Assembly (NCBI RefSeq): GCF_029227915.1
Contig: NC_079882.1
Coordinates: forward strand, 6,200,001-6,264,000
Reading direction: 5' to 3'
Length of the DNA: 64,000 bases
Origin: Hydractinia symbiolongicarpus
Lineage: Eukaryota; Cnidaria; Hydrozoa; Anthoathecata; Hydractiniidae
Shown here: positions 1 to 10,010 of the stretch, piece after piece
Position numbering within the stretch: position 1 is the stretch's first letter
Layout: each line of letters opens with the position of its first letter
Notes under the pieces: model-generated
The model's database searches: none
What the model was told of the DNA's origin: nothing
Seen by the model: only the letters and a program-made list of their open reading frames with translations
Program-made: the position numbers and the translations under genes

Positions 1-100
1 ACTATTATTGGTGCAGAAAGTTTACTTAACAGCTGCTTGTTAACGTATCAGACTTCCCATTCAGCTTCTTAACAACTAACCATTTTTCTTTATGGTCAAG

Positions 101-243
101 CATGTGGTGAATTTGCACCAGGATCTGTTGATTGTACACCTTTCAGTTTGCTTGAGAAGAGTGCAAGAGTTTCTAGGGACAGTGGATCAAAAAATGATAA
201 CCATCAATCGGATCAACTTAAAAATGGAGGAATGCAACTGTAA
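101..243 (+). CDS. Probable last coding exon of an unrecognised gene (5' part outside the window)
   Basis: An open frame runs from just after an in-frame stop near position 70 to TAA at 241-243. A possible acceptor is the AG at 99-100, which follows a pyrimidine-rich stretch. The encoded tail starts near CGEFAPGSVDCTPF and ends KNGGMQL. It is hydrophilic, rich in Ser, Asp and Asn, and looks like an intracellular or disordered C-terminus. An AATAAA at 481-486 could be its polyadenylation signal. I do not recognise the family. The frame is short, so it could be chance. The rest of the gene would lie to the left of the window. Confidence 0.35.
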
Positions 244-2847
244 ATCTAAAAACTAGCAATCTTTTGGCTATATATGCCCCCTGATTATAACAAGGGCATC
301 AGAAACTTAGAAGAATTCAAGTTTTTCCTTATGTAGATGGTTGCATTCATGTAGTTCAATTAAAGATTAGAAAAAAACAAATATAAACGTTCAATCAACA
401 GAGGAATAATGTGAAGAACTGTTAACTCATTGTGTTTAAAAAAATATTGTGAGACGTATCACTAGGGATTTTATGAGTTAAATAAATTTTATTGTTTGGG
501 AATTATTCATACTTTTACTCCTGTAATTGCTTCACAATATTGTCATATGGATTTATAATATAGAAAAAGTATAAAAATGAATTCTTGTAAACTTGTAAAC
601 AATGATAAGGTGGAAACATAAGAGTTAAAAGCATCATCAATCAAATATCTTCTTTGTTCATAAAAAACAATTTAGAACAATCAAGAAAATTGACTTCTTC
701 TACTCCATGTCTATTCTGCCCCTTTTCATATTCTTTTAACAACAAGTATCAATGTATGATGGCACCTATTACTTCTCTTCTTGGTCAATACACTTTTCTT
801 CTTTCCTCTGAAATCTTCTCTTAAGTTCCAAACACTTTCTTCTATGAATTAAAAAAATTCCCAGACCTAATTCTGGTCCGGAATATTGATTAAGCTCATA
901 TTTTTGAATAAATGACCAAACACCCTCGTCCTCAGGGTTTTTTGCCTTTTTTATACATAATAGATATACGCAAATCCCTGGAGACAAGGGTTAGTAAATG
1001 TAGGCGAACAAATTAGCTCATGTTAATTGTGGCGACCACAGTAACTTTTATGTTGCCTTGTTGTTTATGTTGTCTTATGTTGCCCAGATATAAAGGGCTT
1101 GGGGTTTTAAGACATCTTATACAAGGAACTTAACTTGGGGTCATATTGGTTAATACACGATGGGAGTGTTGCCTGGCTTGTTAGGACAGGGTTGTAAATA
1201 CCTGTCTATGTCTATTTCAATTTTGAATTTATCAACAACAGTTAGAGCTAAAGATGCCCACTTACACTTCCTATAGTATTAGTGATGCTGTATCTGTTTT
1301 GCCAAAGCGATAAAGCATGTAGAAACATCCACTTAGGCAGAAATTAAGTTGTATTAGGTGTATTGCTGACATGAGCAATGCATATACAAAAATTGATGAA
1401 ATTCGTTTATCTGTTGCCTGTAATGTGTAGCTATAGCTTGAAACGCTAATAAAAAATGTATAAGATTGTGCGCTTTTAACGAACGTATAAATAAATATAG
1501 GGGTTAATAATTATGGTGACATCAGCCAGGACCCCTTAAACATAATTTTTTTTTTTAAATTTACTTTTGACGAACAGTTACAGAAATACAGCCCCGTAAA
1601 TCTAGGTTGGCACTCGGCAATGCCGACCTTCATTAAATTAAAGTCAATTTGTACATGCCACCCTATTATTCTTTCCATGGTCGGCATGCCAAGAAAATCA
1701 ACTTATTACGTTGGCAAAACCGACCTTGTTTCATAAAAAAGTATCAAAAATGTAGCTTCAACGAACTGTTACTTGCTATTAACAAGATCTTCGAGAGCAC
1801 TCAGTCTAGAGCGTCTATATTTTGTCAGTGTCAATCAAGTTTCCTGCATTTATAATATTCGAAAACCCCGTGAATGAAAACGAGGTGAAAAAAATCAGTT
1901 TAATTTTTTATTATCATTATTAATTTTATTTGTTAACATTAATTTTCGAATGACAAGTGGACCAATTTCAATGGTGGTGAAGATGATTAGTTTGAACAAT
2001 TAATAGTTTTACCGTTTAAAACTAAGAAATACATTTTTTATTTAGAACCACATTGTATATAACTTTGTTTTGATGAAAATTAAACCAGTATCGTACCAAG
2101 GACTATCCCCCTTCAACTGCACCCATGTTTTTTTAGCAATGCAAATGAGCTAGGATCCTCCATACCTTGCTAAGGATAGCATTGTATCTATATAAAAAAC
2201 GGAAGTGGCTTTGGACCACAACATTTGCTGAGTCTCAAGAAAAGCACATACTCTGTACTTGTATAACTCGTAGAAAGCATAGGTTTAAAATTGCAGACCA
2301 GCTGTTTGCATTTAGAAGAGAAGTGCTTTTAAATTAAAAGAGAAGTGAGCTGTAGGGGACATCGTAAAATGTGGGGTCTTGGCCTCAAACTGGTGTGTCT
2401 CACGCATTACCTTTTAGAAAGTTGGGTGTCGCTGATATAAGGAATAATGAAATTTTCATGTAGCTAGCTAGCGTTTTTGAATGTCTGATTTCCTTAGCCA
2501 AAATGTAAATTAGAATTAGCAAATTTTATTTATTCAATTTTTTATTTTTCATGACGTGAATTACATCTTTTATGGGCAGCATGAAAAGAGCAGCAAGAAA
2601 ACAGAAAATAATTTAGTTGAATAAAATATAACCTACGACAACGGAAGGATATCAAAGTGAGTGCCATTAATTCCAGATACATATCGAACAGTGCATAAAA
2701 TAGAATTTTGTTTTGTGGTTTGTTGTCTTTCTGTTTATTGTTGTGGCATCTACAGCGCCATTATTAATTTATGCACCCTAATATATATCGTGTTTCTCCG
2801 AGAAACGCTGCATAATTTTACCCCCGTGCCCTCTTTATAATCTCCAG
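244..2847. other. AT-rich non-coding stretch
   Basis: No convincing exon was seen. The only structured item is a short imperfect inverted repeat at 922-992 with arms of the CCTCGTCCTCAGGG type. Related copies lie elsewhere in the window. A GTTGGCACTCGGCAATGCCGACC palindrome-like patch lies near 1603-1626. The rest is low-complexity AT DNA. Confidence 0.5.
922..992. repeat. Short palindromic repeat, CCTCGTCC(C/T)CAGGG family
   Basis: The left arm reads ACCCTCGTCCTCAGGG and the right arm CCCTGGAGACAAGGGTT, roughly its reverse complement, around an AT-rich centre. Similar paired arms occur at 12382-12428, 34627-34673, 40762-40843 and 42341-42398. A single arm lies at 15757-15775. The recurrence suggests a very short foldback MITE family. 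Confidence 0.45.
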
Positions 2848-3607
2848 CTTCTTCGTGGTGTGGTTTTCTTCGCAGCGTTATGGTTTTCGTCGTGGCGTAT
2901 TACTATTGTTGGCGCGATCTCATGTTTCGTCGTGTCGTATGTCACTTCGTGGGGTATTTCATTTTGTGGCGAAATAGTTATGCTTTTTTTACACGGAATT
3001 ACTAATTTCGTGAAGCTTTTGCACAATATATTTCACTTTTTTTCTAGTGGCTTTGGTCTTTCCTTTCTACTGGGTAGAGCTAGCTATTATTTTTGCCATT
3101 TTCTTTTAATAAACGATACATTCTTAGCTATAGATTTAGCTAGCTATACATTTTTAGCCTTCTACACTGTATAATCTATTATCTATTTTGTATCAAAAAT
3201 CAAGTAAACTAACTACATAAACATAAATTGCATAAAACTCTTACACAACACATAATATTTCTTCATAATCACAAATGTAAAACTAACTTAAAAATAGAAT
3301 ATAATTTTTAGCACTAAACTAAAGGTTTTGTTTATTTTACTGCACTTTATTCATATGACTTGGATTTCTTGTAACTGCTACACAAACTTAGTAATTTCGT
3401 GTTAAAAAAGCATAACAATTTTCGCCACGAAGTGAAATACGCCGCGAAGTGAAATACGCCGCAAAGTGAAATACGCCGCGACGAACACAAATACGACTCG
3501 ACGGAACGTAAAACCACCCCCCTAAGAAAGATACGACTCGACAAAAATCACACCACGATGAAAAATACGACACGACGAAAAGCATTTACGACGCGACGAA
3601 AACCCTA
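2848..3607. mobile_element. Foldback-type element with repetitive inverted arms
   Basis: The arm at about 2848-3018 contains degenerate repeats of a TTTCGTCGYGGCGTATT-like word. The arm at about 3373-3607 is its inverted counterpart: GGCGAAATAGTTATGC then a T-run and ACACGGAATTACTAA on the left matches the reverse complement of the right arm. The arms are built of roughly 18-20 bp tandem units and flank an AT-rich centre of about 350 bp. This matches a foldback (FB-like) transposon or long-TIR MITE. No transposase is encoded, and the open frames inside are by-products of the repeat. Exact termini and a target duplication were not resolved. Confidence 0.55.
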
Positions 3608-4079
3608 ACGAATATTGTCCCATAAATAACTCGTGCTGACGCGAAAGATTCGCACTACCCACTCATATCAGAAAGGGAAGAATGGTCACAAAAACTTTCA
3701 GCCTTCGTTATATTTTCTGTTTTAGTCAATAAATGTTTGAACTAAAAAAAAAGGAAAGTTTACAACAAAACTTTACACAATGTATGTATGTAGTACCACA
3801 CTTCCCCACAGTTTCAAGATGAATGGCTAACATAGCAGTGCGACTACTAAAATTATTAAAATGTTTCTTTACCCAATACTTATTTACTTATTACATAATT
3901 CTGGTGCCACGAAGGAGACTAACATGACCGAGTCGACGCTGGGGCTTTGTCAACAACTTACTGAGCACATGGATCTGCAAGTGTAAGTGTGTTGCATGGC
4001 TATGCTTTTGGATGGATGACAGGAAGGGGTAGTGATGGGTCAGCCGGTTGATGTTGATCTAATTCGGTTCCATCAACCT

Positions 4080-4473
4080 TGCCATTATCATCCAGTTGAA
4101 CGGCCACACTAGTTTTGTTACATTTTCTAGGAAACCTGCCATTCAAGTTCTAAGTCCAACAAGAAGAGCCAATTTTATTAAAACGGATGATTTTCGTCTT
4201 AGCCGCCAACGATTCGGTTGTCTTGAAAATTTTTCCAGCATTTTTTCTAGATGTTCTCCCATAAGGAATTAAATGGCAGAGTCGTCGTAAACCTGGCCCT
4301 TGGCTGAAGCGACAATGCATCATGAAGTTTCCCGAATATCACTTTTGTTGGCGAGATAACATTGGCAGGATCATGTATTTTTCAAAACTTTAGTATTGCT
4401 TGATTATATATTCTGAGTCTATTTTTTCAAAGATTGTGACAACATCGGTCAGAAGCCTTTTAATGGACTTAAC
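4080..4473 (-). pseudogene. Element B integrase C-terminal region (pseudogene)
   Basis: Read on the minus strand from 4473, the frame starts KSIKRLLTD, which follows the GRAEVAV motif on the other side of the insertion. Further on come ISPTKVIFGK, like the typical SPAEIVFGR block of gypsy integrases, and a stretch resembling the NRRFLRK end of the chromodomain-like region. Stops and frame changes break it. It is the downstream end of pol of the older element. Confidence 0.55.
4469..4473. repeat. Target-site duplication TTAAC (left copy) of element A
   Basis: TTAAC directly precedes the LTR that starts at 4474. The same five bases at 10096-10100 directly follow the other LTR. Five base pairs is the usual duplication size for Ty3/gypsy integration. 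Confidence 0.8.
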
Positions 4474-4562
4474 CCTTGTATTTAGAAGCAGGAAAAACAC
4501 GTCTGTGCGTTACTCTATATATTTTCAACTGAACTTATGTCTAGATAACCTCAAACACAATA
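4474..4562 (-). repeat. Element A 3' LTR (89 bp)
   Basis: It aligns over its length with 10011-10095, sharing GCAGGAAAAACACGTCTGT and the GATAACCTCAA block, at roughly 85% identity by eye. Its ends have decayed: TG is CC on the left and ACAACA is ACAATA on the right. The neighbouring polypurine tract marks it as the 3' LTR in minus orientation. Confidence 0.8.
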
Positions 4563-4576
4563 TTTCCTCCCTCTTT
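4563..4576 (-). promoter_or_regulatory. Polypurine tract of element A
   Basis: The minus strand reads AAAGAGGGAGGAAA and is immediately followed by the 3' LTR. This is the position and composition of a plus-strand priming site for retrotransposon reverse transcription. Confidence 0.75.
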
Positions 4577-4721
4577 ATTTCAATGTGTCCATTGTCACAC
4601 AACAAGTTTGCAGATTTTCTTATTTACATAAATTTACAATGAATCTGTTACTGTTGTTCAGACATGTACACATTTATGAAAGTAGTCTGGTCTTCTTCTA
4701 ATTTTCGAGGATTTTCACAGT

Positions 4722-6584
4722 ATGATGGCGGCGAGGTCGGACGTGTTTCGATTTGCTCTTTTTGTGTTGATTTTATTATGTTATATTGCGAAGAGAAAGC
4801 TCGTAAAAGAAGGTAATGGAATATTCCCTACCGAAGATTTCCTGGAAAAGAAGGACAATTATGCATCGTCTAGTTTATGGATCACACGAAAGAAAATATC
4901 CACAAAAGCTGGTAAACACTTATTCATACTTATTTTGTTGTCCGGCGACATTGAAACACAGCCAGGACCATTTTTACCTGAACTGAAAAATCTCCTATCC
5001 AAACGAGGTATAAAGATATTCCATCTCAATGTGCGTGGATTATTAAATAATATCGATCAAATTGGAATTTTGTTGCATGATTTTAAAGATATTGATATTT
5101 TAACTTTATCTGAAATTCATATTACAAAAGATTCATATAATGACAACCCGGACCTTTATCACATACCGGGCTATAGTTTTATATACCGAGCCAGAAAAAA
5201 AGGCAAATGCGGCGGTGTAGCCATGTATATATCGGATCGAGTTAAGTGGAAACATCGGACAAATTTGGAACATAATGAGCTAGAAAGTTTATGGGTGGAA
5301 ATTTTCCAAAAAAACGCAAAGAGTTTTTTAGTCGGTACTATGTATAGACCACCGGTAGGTTCTAAATATCTACCAAGGGAATTTAAAACTCATCTTAATG
5401 ACTTGTTACAGCTTGTTATGTCTGAATCAAAAGAAGTGAACCTTTTGGGAGATCTGAATATTAATTTCTTAAAGAAATCAGATGATAAAGACATTAAAGA
5501 ACTTTTACGTCTTTATGGATTGAAACAGCTTATTGAAAAACCGACTAGAATTACCGATAATACACAAACGCTAATTGATTGTATTCTGACTACTCGAAAT
5601 GATACGACATACCAAAATGACGTCATCCCCATCGGTATCAGCGATCACGATATGGTCGGTTTCGTCAGAAAATTAAGAAGAGATAAGTTACCACCAAAAA
5701 TTATCAAGACTAGGAATTATGCCAAGTACTCTAGTGAGCAAATGGTTGACGAAATTAGTAAGCACGACTGGGGTGAACTTTATGGAATGAACGATGTGAA
5801 CATCGCATGGTCATATTTCAAAACTACTCTCACCGCATTGTTCAACAAACATGCCCCTATCATCGGGAAGTCAGTCAAAGGACAATTTTGTCCGTGGCTT
5901 AACAATGAGATATATAAATTGATGAACGAAAGAGATAAGGCTTTACGAAAAGCGCGAAAATCGAAAAAGCCAAGCGACTGGAAGGCTTACTGCAAAGTTC
6001 GAAACTTATGTACACGTAAAATACGAGAATCGAAGTCCCAATTTAGTAAAAACTTACTAGCACAGAATTGTCATAATCCAAAGAAATTTTGGGATACGAT
6101 AAAGAAAATAATGCCAACTAAACCACGAAACGTCGTAAGTGATGCTACAGCAACCAAATCGAAAGTTGAATCACTATGTTTGTTTTTCTCTTCAATAGCA
6201 GCTCAAATCAAGGAGAAATCGATTCCCTTAAAAGATTTTGTATGGAAACAACCACAATGGTCGAAATTACGAACTACTTCCATATTTACCTTCAAATATG
6301 TATCGAAAATATCGATCGAAAAAGAACTGAAAAAATTAAAGAGAAGTAAAGCCACAGGTGTAGACGATCTTCCACCTGGACTGCTCAAAGATTGTTCCAG
6401 TCAAATCGCTGCTCCACTTTGTCACATAATAAACTTATCGATACAAACGGCTATGATACCTGGAGAATGGAAGCATGCTGTAGTTAAGCCAATTTTTAAA
6501 AAAGGTTCGACTGACGATAACAATAACTATAGACCTATATCTATATTGCCGGTCATCTCAAAAATTCTCGAAAGGGCAGTATGA
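4722..6584 (+). CDS. LINE polyprotein, 5' part: 2A-like motif, AP endonuclease, start of reverse transcriptase
   Basis: The frame has 620 codons. Residues 7-22 are hydrophobic and could act as a signal or membrane anchor. Residues 75-83 read GDIETQPGP, a 2A-like ribosome-skipping motif with Gln where Asn is canonical. Residues about 98-315 form an exonuclease-endonuclease-phosphatase domain that would nick target DNA: HLNVRG (101-106), the catalytic-type Glu131 in LSEIH, YRPP (208-211), GDLNIN (243-248) and SDHD (307-310). The reverse transcriptase begins near KPIFKKG and YRPISILP (about 585-610). A TGA at 6582-6584 ends the frame through a one-base shift. The remainder of the enzyme follows in another frame at once. 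The start chosen is the first ATG. Confidence 0.85.
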   Translation: MMAARSDVFRFALFVLILLCYIAKRKLVKEGNGIFPTEDFLEKKDNYASSSLWITRKKISTKAGKHLFILILLSGDIETQPGPFLPELKNLLSKRGIKIFHLNVRGLLNNIDQIGILLHDFKDIDILTLSEIHITKDSYNDNPDLYHIPGYSFIYRARKKGKCGGVAMYISDRVKWKHRTNLEHNELESLWVEIFQKNAKSFLVGTMYRPPVGSKYLPREFKTHLNDLLQLVMSESKEVNLLGDLNINFLKKSDDKDIKELLRLYGLKQLIEKPTRITDNTQTLIDCILTTRNDTTYQNDVIPIGISDHDMVGFVRKLRRDKLPPKIIKTRNYAKYSSEQMVDEISKHDWGELYGMNDVNIAWSYFKTTLTALFNKHAPIIGKSVKGQFCPWLNNEIYKLMNERDKALRKARKSKKPSDWKAYCKVRNLCTRKIRESKSQFSKNLLAQNCHNPKKFWDTIKKIMPTKPRNVVSDATATKSKVESLCLFFSSIAAQIKEKSIPLKDFVWKQPQWSKLRTTSIFTFKYVSKISIEKELKKLKRSKATGVDDLPPGLLKDCSSQIAAPLCHIINLSIQTAMIPGEWKHAVVKPIFKKGSTDDNNNYRPISILPVISKILERAV

Positions 6585-7788
6585 CCAAGTCATCGAATAT
6601 CTTGAGAAGAACAACTTACTATCTCAGTATCAATTTGGGTATCGTCGTCTCAGATCAACAGATTTGGCTGCTAATCTATTGTTAGATGACATTAGAAAGG
6701 AAGTTGATAAGAAAAAATACGTTGCTGCAGTTTTCATGGACTTGTCAAAAGCCTTCGACACGGTTGGTCATAGTATTTTAATTGAGAAATTATCAGCTTA
6801 TGGTATACGTGGTAACGAACTAGAATGGTTTTCTGATTATTTGTTTGGGAGAAAGCAGGAAGTAGTGGTAAATAACATCAAATCTGACCCACAACCAGTG
6901 AATTGTGGTGTTCCGCAAGGGTCCATACTCGGGCCATTATTATTTTTAATTTTCTTTAATGACTTTGATAATGTCCTACTTAAAGCTAGCGTTATTAAAT
7001 TTGCAGATGACACTGTTATCTACTTCTCAAGTGAAAGCTTTCTCGTCCTTGAAAATGTATTAAATGAAGAACTTCTTGCTGTTGAGACATATCTACGAGA
7101 AAATGATCTTGTTATTAATTTAAACAAAGGGAAAACAGAATGGATGATATTCGGGACGAGTAAAATGTTGAAAAGTGCTGAAGGAAAAATATCATTGTCA
7201 TGTAATTTTGTGGAGATTAATGAGACGAAAAGCTACAAGTATTTGGGATCAATTATTGATCCTAAGTTGTCTCTAAATAACAACTTCCACTCTACATACA
7301 AAAAAGCATCTGGAAGACTCCGTTTACTGACGAGACTACGATCCGAAGTTGACGATACAACTGCTAAAAAGATTTACGAAACAATGATAACTCCAATCAT
7401 TACATTCAATAGTATCATTAATTTGAACCTGAATAACACCCAGTTGAACAAACTGCAGTCCTTGGATAGACGTGCCAGAGTAGTAACTAACAACAACAGT
7501 TTACAACCCATTTACGACAAAGTTCAACGAAATGCTTGTAATGTTGTCAGAAAATGTATTGATCGTAAAACATGCTCAAATTATTGGAACCACTTTCAGC
7601 TGCTAAACCATCAAAGACTGACTCGAAACAATTCTTATTCGCTAAAGTTACCAGCAGTACGTTTGGATATGGCAAGAAATGGTTTTTACTATATGGGTGC
7701 CAGTATATATAATTCTTTACCAATAGATATACGAAGGGAGCCTAGTTATATGAAATTTAAAAATAAATTGGATAACCATATTTTTTAA
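6580..7788 (+). pseudogene. LINE polyprotein, 3' part: reverse transcriptase core and C-terminus (frameshifted)
   Basis: This is the second half of the reverse transcriptase, in the frame of position 6580, overlapping the stop of the first half by a few bases. It shows FMDLSKAFDTV (catalytic Asp block), CGVPQGSILGPLLF and the FADD active-site box near 7003-7014, then the C-terminal region with KAAS-like and NSLP-like blocks seen in CR1/L2 elements. Only one lesion separates it from the upstream frame, and motifs on both sides are intact. So the copy is fairly young, or the shift was a single recent event. The first ATG of the open frame is at 6664, but coding similarity begins earlier. Confidence 0.85.
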
Positions 7789-8372
7789 TCGTTTGGCCTA
7801 CTTACACACTTTATTTGGACTTTGGACCCTAACACAATATGAAGCTCTTAAACCTTGTCTAGTCTTCCTTATTTATATGTTTTCACCTCTGTTTCTCACC
7901 CTTTCTACTTGATGTTTTTAGATACTGCAAGCTTATGACATACGCGGTTTTGAATTAAAATGTTTTTTGCCGATTATTCATTCGACATTTAGCAGTAGGA
8001 AGCATTTGTGATATGGCATGTTTCATCTTTCGTTTCTTAGTATAGCATTTTCAATATTTCATATATTATACTAGCTTTGTTGCCTCACCCATTTATACCA
8101 ATTATCTCCCATTTGAGCGCTTAACTCATGGACACCTATAATCTTATCTTTAGTGTATTTTCACCATTTCATCTATGTGCTTAGCGTTTTTCTTTTTGTT
8201 TTGCCTATTCTTTTTCATTTTATTGGATTTTAGAACATCGACGATTTTATATTAAATTGTATATAATGTAAAGTATTTGATTTTAATTTTAGCAGGACAC
8301 ATTTGAAAAGCAGAAATTTATTCTGAAATGTATATCCTGGGTAAATATTGATGATAAATAAATAAATAAATA
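7789..8372 (+). repeat. LINE 3' untranslated region and simple-repeat tail
   Basis: About 560 bp of T-rich sequence without a frame ends in GATAAATAAATAAATAAATA at 8351-8370. That is the kind of short tandem tail used by CR1/L2-type elements instead of poly(A). Element A pol sequence starts immediately afterwards. Confidence 0.65.
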
Positions 8373-8945
8373 TTTCCGTACATATAACTCAGTAGGTCTA
8401 GCGGTAGTTTCGTATTCTCCTGGAGTGTCAATATCGTTCTCTTCCTCCCACTCTTGATCAAAGTTGTTTGGTTTAAGCTTGAATAAGAACTTAAAGTGTT
8501 GAACGTTGCGTATGATAGTATGTCCCGGTCGGCTTGCCGTCAGTTTTATACCTTGAACTCGTACGATGCAGTATGGTTTTGGATCAAAAGGGCTTAAAAG
8601 CTTGTTGCGTTTCCATTGTTTTACCAGCACGTAGTCGCCTTTGTTTACAGCTGATCGGCTAGCATGAAAACGGGCGTCGACATACGTTTTCATTTTAAGG
8701 TTTTGTTGTGCATCTCGGTGTGATACATCCTTAATGGAATCCCTGTTCGGTTGGTTGTTAATACTGGACAATTCTGCTCTAACTTGATGTTGAAATAGCG
8801 CTTCAGCTGAACTGACTCCGGTTGTTGGATGCGTCGATATGTAATAATTTAACAGGGAATTATACAGTGCGATTTTCCAGGGCTTTCCTTCTACTGCAGC
8901 AATTTGTCGAGTTTTGTTAAGGTTGCGCAAAAAATTCTTGGCAGT
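8373..8945 (-). pseudogene. Element A integrase C-terminal region
   Basis: The minus-strand frame from 8930 includes RQIAAVEGKPWKIAL, HPTTGVSSAEALF and GDYVLVKQWKRNKLLSPFDP then KPYCIV. These are the conserved blocks of the integrase C-terminal region in K02A2.6-like gypsy elements, where the KQxKxxKLSxxFDP module precedes the pol end. The real end is near 8380. The last 30 or so codons of the open frame are LINE tail read backwards. It is separated from the integrase core by a frame break near 8931-8946. Confidence 0.75.
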
Positions 8946-9215
8946 TCAATTTGCTATCGGATGTAGCGGAGTTATTCTGTGATGATTTATTCCTTTAGCA
9001 TGCATGTAAGGTTTTAATTCGTTGCTGTGAAATGGACTACCGTTATCAGAAATGATTTTATAGAGGAGTCCATGCGTTGCAAAAATTTTACTTAGAGCTC
9101 CCAAAGTCGGTACAGCAGCTGTTGAGCCAACCATCTCTACTTCGGAAAGCGTGTACGTTGTTGTATTACTACCAGTAAGTGCGAGCGATTTGGTAACGGT
9201 CCCAGAAAGGAGATG
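8946..9215 (-). pseudogene. Element A integrase core fragment
   Basis: The minus-strand frame contains KIISDNGSPFHSNELK, with the second catalytic Asp in the DNG context, and RITPLHPIAN. It stops just before the expected catalytic Glu region. Upstream, GPLPNRSHLLVVI and RTRFP continue the same domain in a shifted frame to about 9215. Upstream of that, protease and reverse transcriptase are missing. Confidence 0.75.
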
Positions 9216-9289
9216 GTTTTAGTGGTGGCGGTGGGTAATGCTTTGGTTACGAGATGAGTGATATACACGTGCAAAGTGATTCAATTTTC

Positions 9290-9372
9290 TACACGATCGA
9301 CACACTTGATTTTTAGCAGGGCACTGTTTCAAACGGGCCTAAGCATTTCCGCAGTTATAACATGATTTACTT
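9290..9372 (-). pseudogene. Element A Gag zinc-knuckle remnant
   Basis: The minus strand encodes CYNCGNA, a stop, then KQCPAKNQVCRSCRKLNHFA. These are two CCHC-type knuckles of a gypsy Gag nucleocapsid region, with a nonsense codon between. It lies immediately upstream of the internal deletion that removes protease and reverse transcriptase. Confidence 0.65.
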
Positions 9373-9479
9373 GGATTTCTTTTTTGTTGACTTGCAGTTG
9401 TAGATCAGCGATTTGTTTACGTAAAACTTGAACTTCCTCTGCTTGTGAAGATCCACCTATATTGTTTGTTGCTCCAGCT

Positions 9480-10010
9480 TCAATTTTTTGGGATTGATGC
9501 TTCACTCTTCGTATAATTTACCTCGTGCGAGAATGCCCTGTAGTGATGCCTCTTTGTGAAACAGTATTTTCTAAGCTTATTTGATGTTGATCCTAAAATT
9601 AGCTGTGTTTTGATCTGTTGGTTGATAGTGTCGAAATTACAACGTGAAGCAATATTTTTAAGTCGTACATAATAAGATTGTAAAGTTTCGCCATCATTCT
9701 GTATTGTTTTTGAAAAATTCCAAACTTCAAAACATTCGTTCGTTTTCGGCTCAAAATATCGACTAAATGCATTAGTTAAATCTTCGATCGTAGTTCCAGT
9801 ATTGTCAAGTACTTCAAAAATATCTTGTAATTCAAATCCTCCGTAATATAATAACAAAGCTCTCTTTCTTGTTTGGTCTTCGATGTTCATTGCCATTATA
9901 AAGTTATTAAATCTACTAATATATTTCTTCCAACGTATACCAACACTGTGCATTTCACTTTCGTCGAGAGGAAAATTAGGAAAATCTGGTAAAAAAGTAA
10001 TCGTCGCCAC
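9480..10010 (-). CDS. Element A Gag (capsid region)
   Basis: The frame reads VATITFLPDFPNF right after the LTR, then GIRWKKYISRFNNFIMAMN, ALLLYYGG, LTNAFSRYFEPKTN and SYYVRLKNIASRCNF. These are Gag capsid blocks typical of Mag/K02A2.6-like gypsy elements. The position where a start ATG is expected is GTG (Val), so initiation is lost or happens elsewhere. The open frame technically begins inside the LTR at 10037. Gag would form the particle that packages element RNA. The frame is intact to 9480, but its downstream partner is missing. Old mobile-element gene, probably inactive. Confidence 0.75.
   Translation of the reverse strand: MATITFLPDFPNFPLDESEMHSVGIRWKKYISRFNNFIMAMNIEDQTRKRALLLYYGGFELQDIFEVLDNTGTTIEDLTNAFSRYFEPKTNECFEVWNFSKTIQNDGETLQSYYVRLKNIASRCNFDTINQQIKTQLILGSTSNKLRKYCFTKRHHYRAFSHEVNYTKSEASIPKN
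9992..10010 (-). promoter_or_regulatory. Primer-binding site of element A, overlapping the Gag start
   Basis: Directly after the 5' LTR the minus strand reads GTGGCGACGATTAC. TGGCGACGATT is a typical tRNA-complementary primer site (TGG pairs with the CCA tail). It overlaps the expected Gag initiation codon. Confidence 0.6.

Larger units (their letters stand above)
4660..8372 (+). mobile_element. CR1/L2-like non-LTR retrotransposon (LINE) nested in element A
   Basis: It contains a single pol-type ORF with endonuclease and reverse transcriptase (4722-7788, one frameshift), a 3' untranslated region of about 560 bp, and a simple-repeat tail of AAATA units at 8349-8372. It is opposite in orientation to element A and lies between the A pol end (8380) and the A polypurine tract (4576). 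The 5' limit is uncertain (4600-4720), and no target duplication was found. No separate upstream ORF1 is visible, so the copy may be 5' truncated or the family may lack a long ORF1. Confidence 0.8.
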
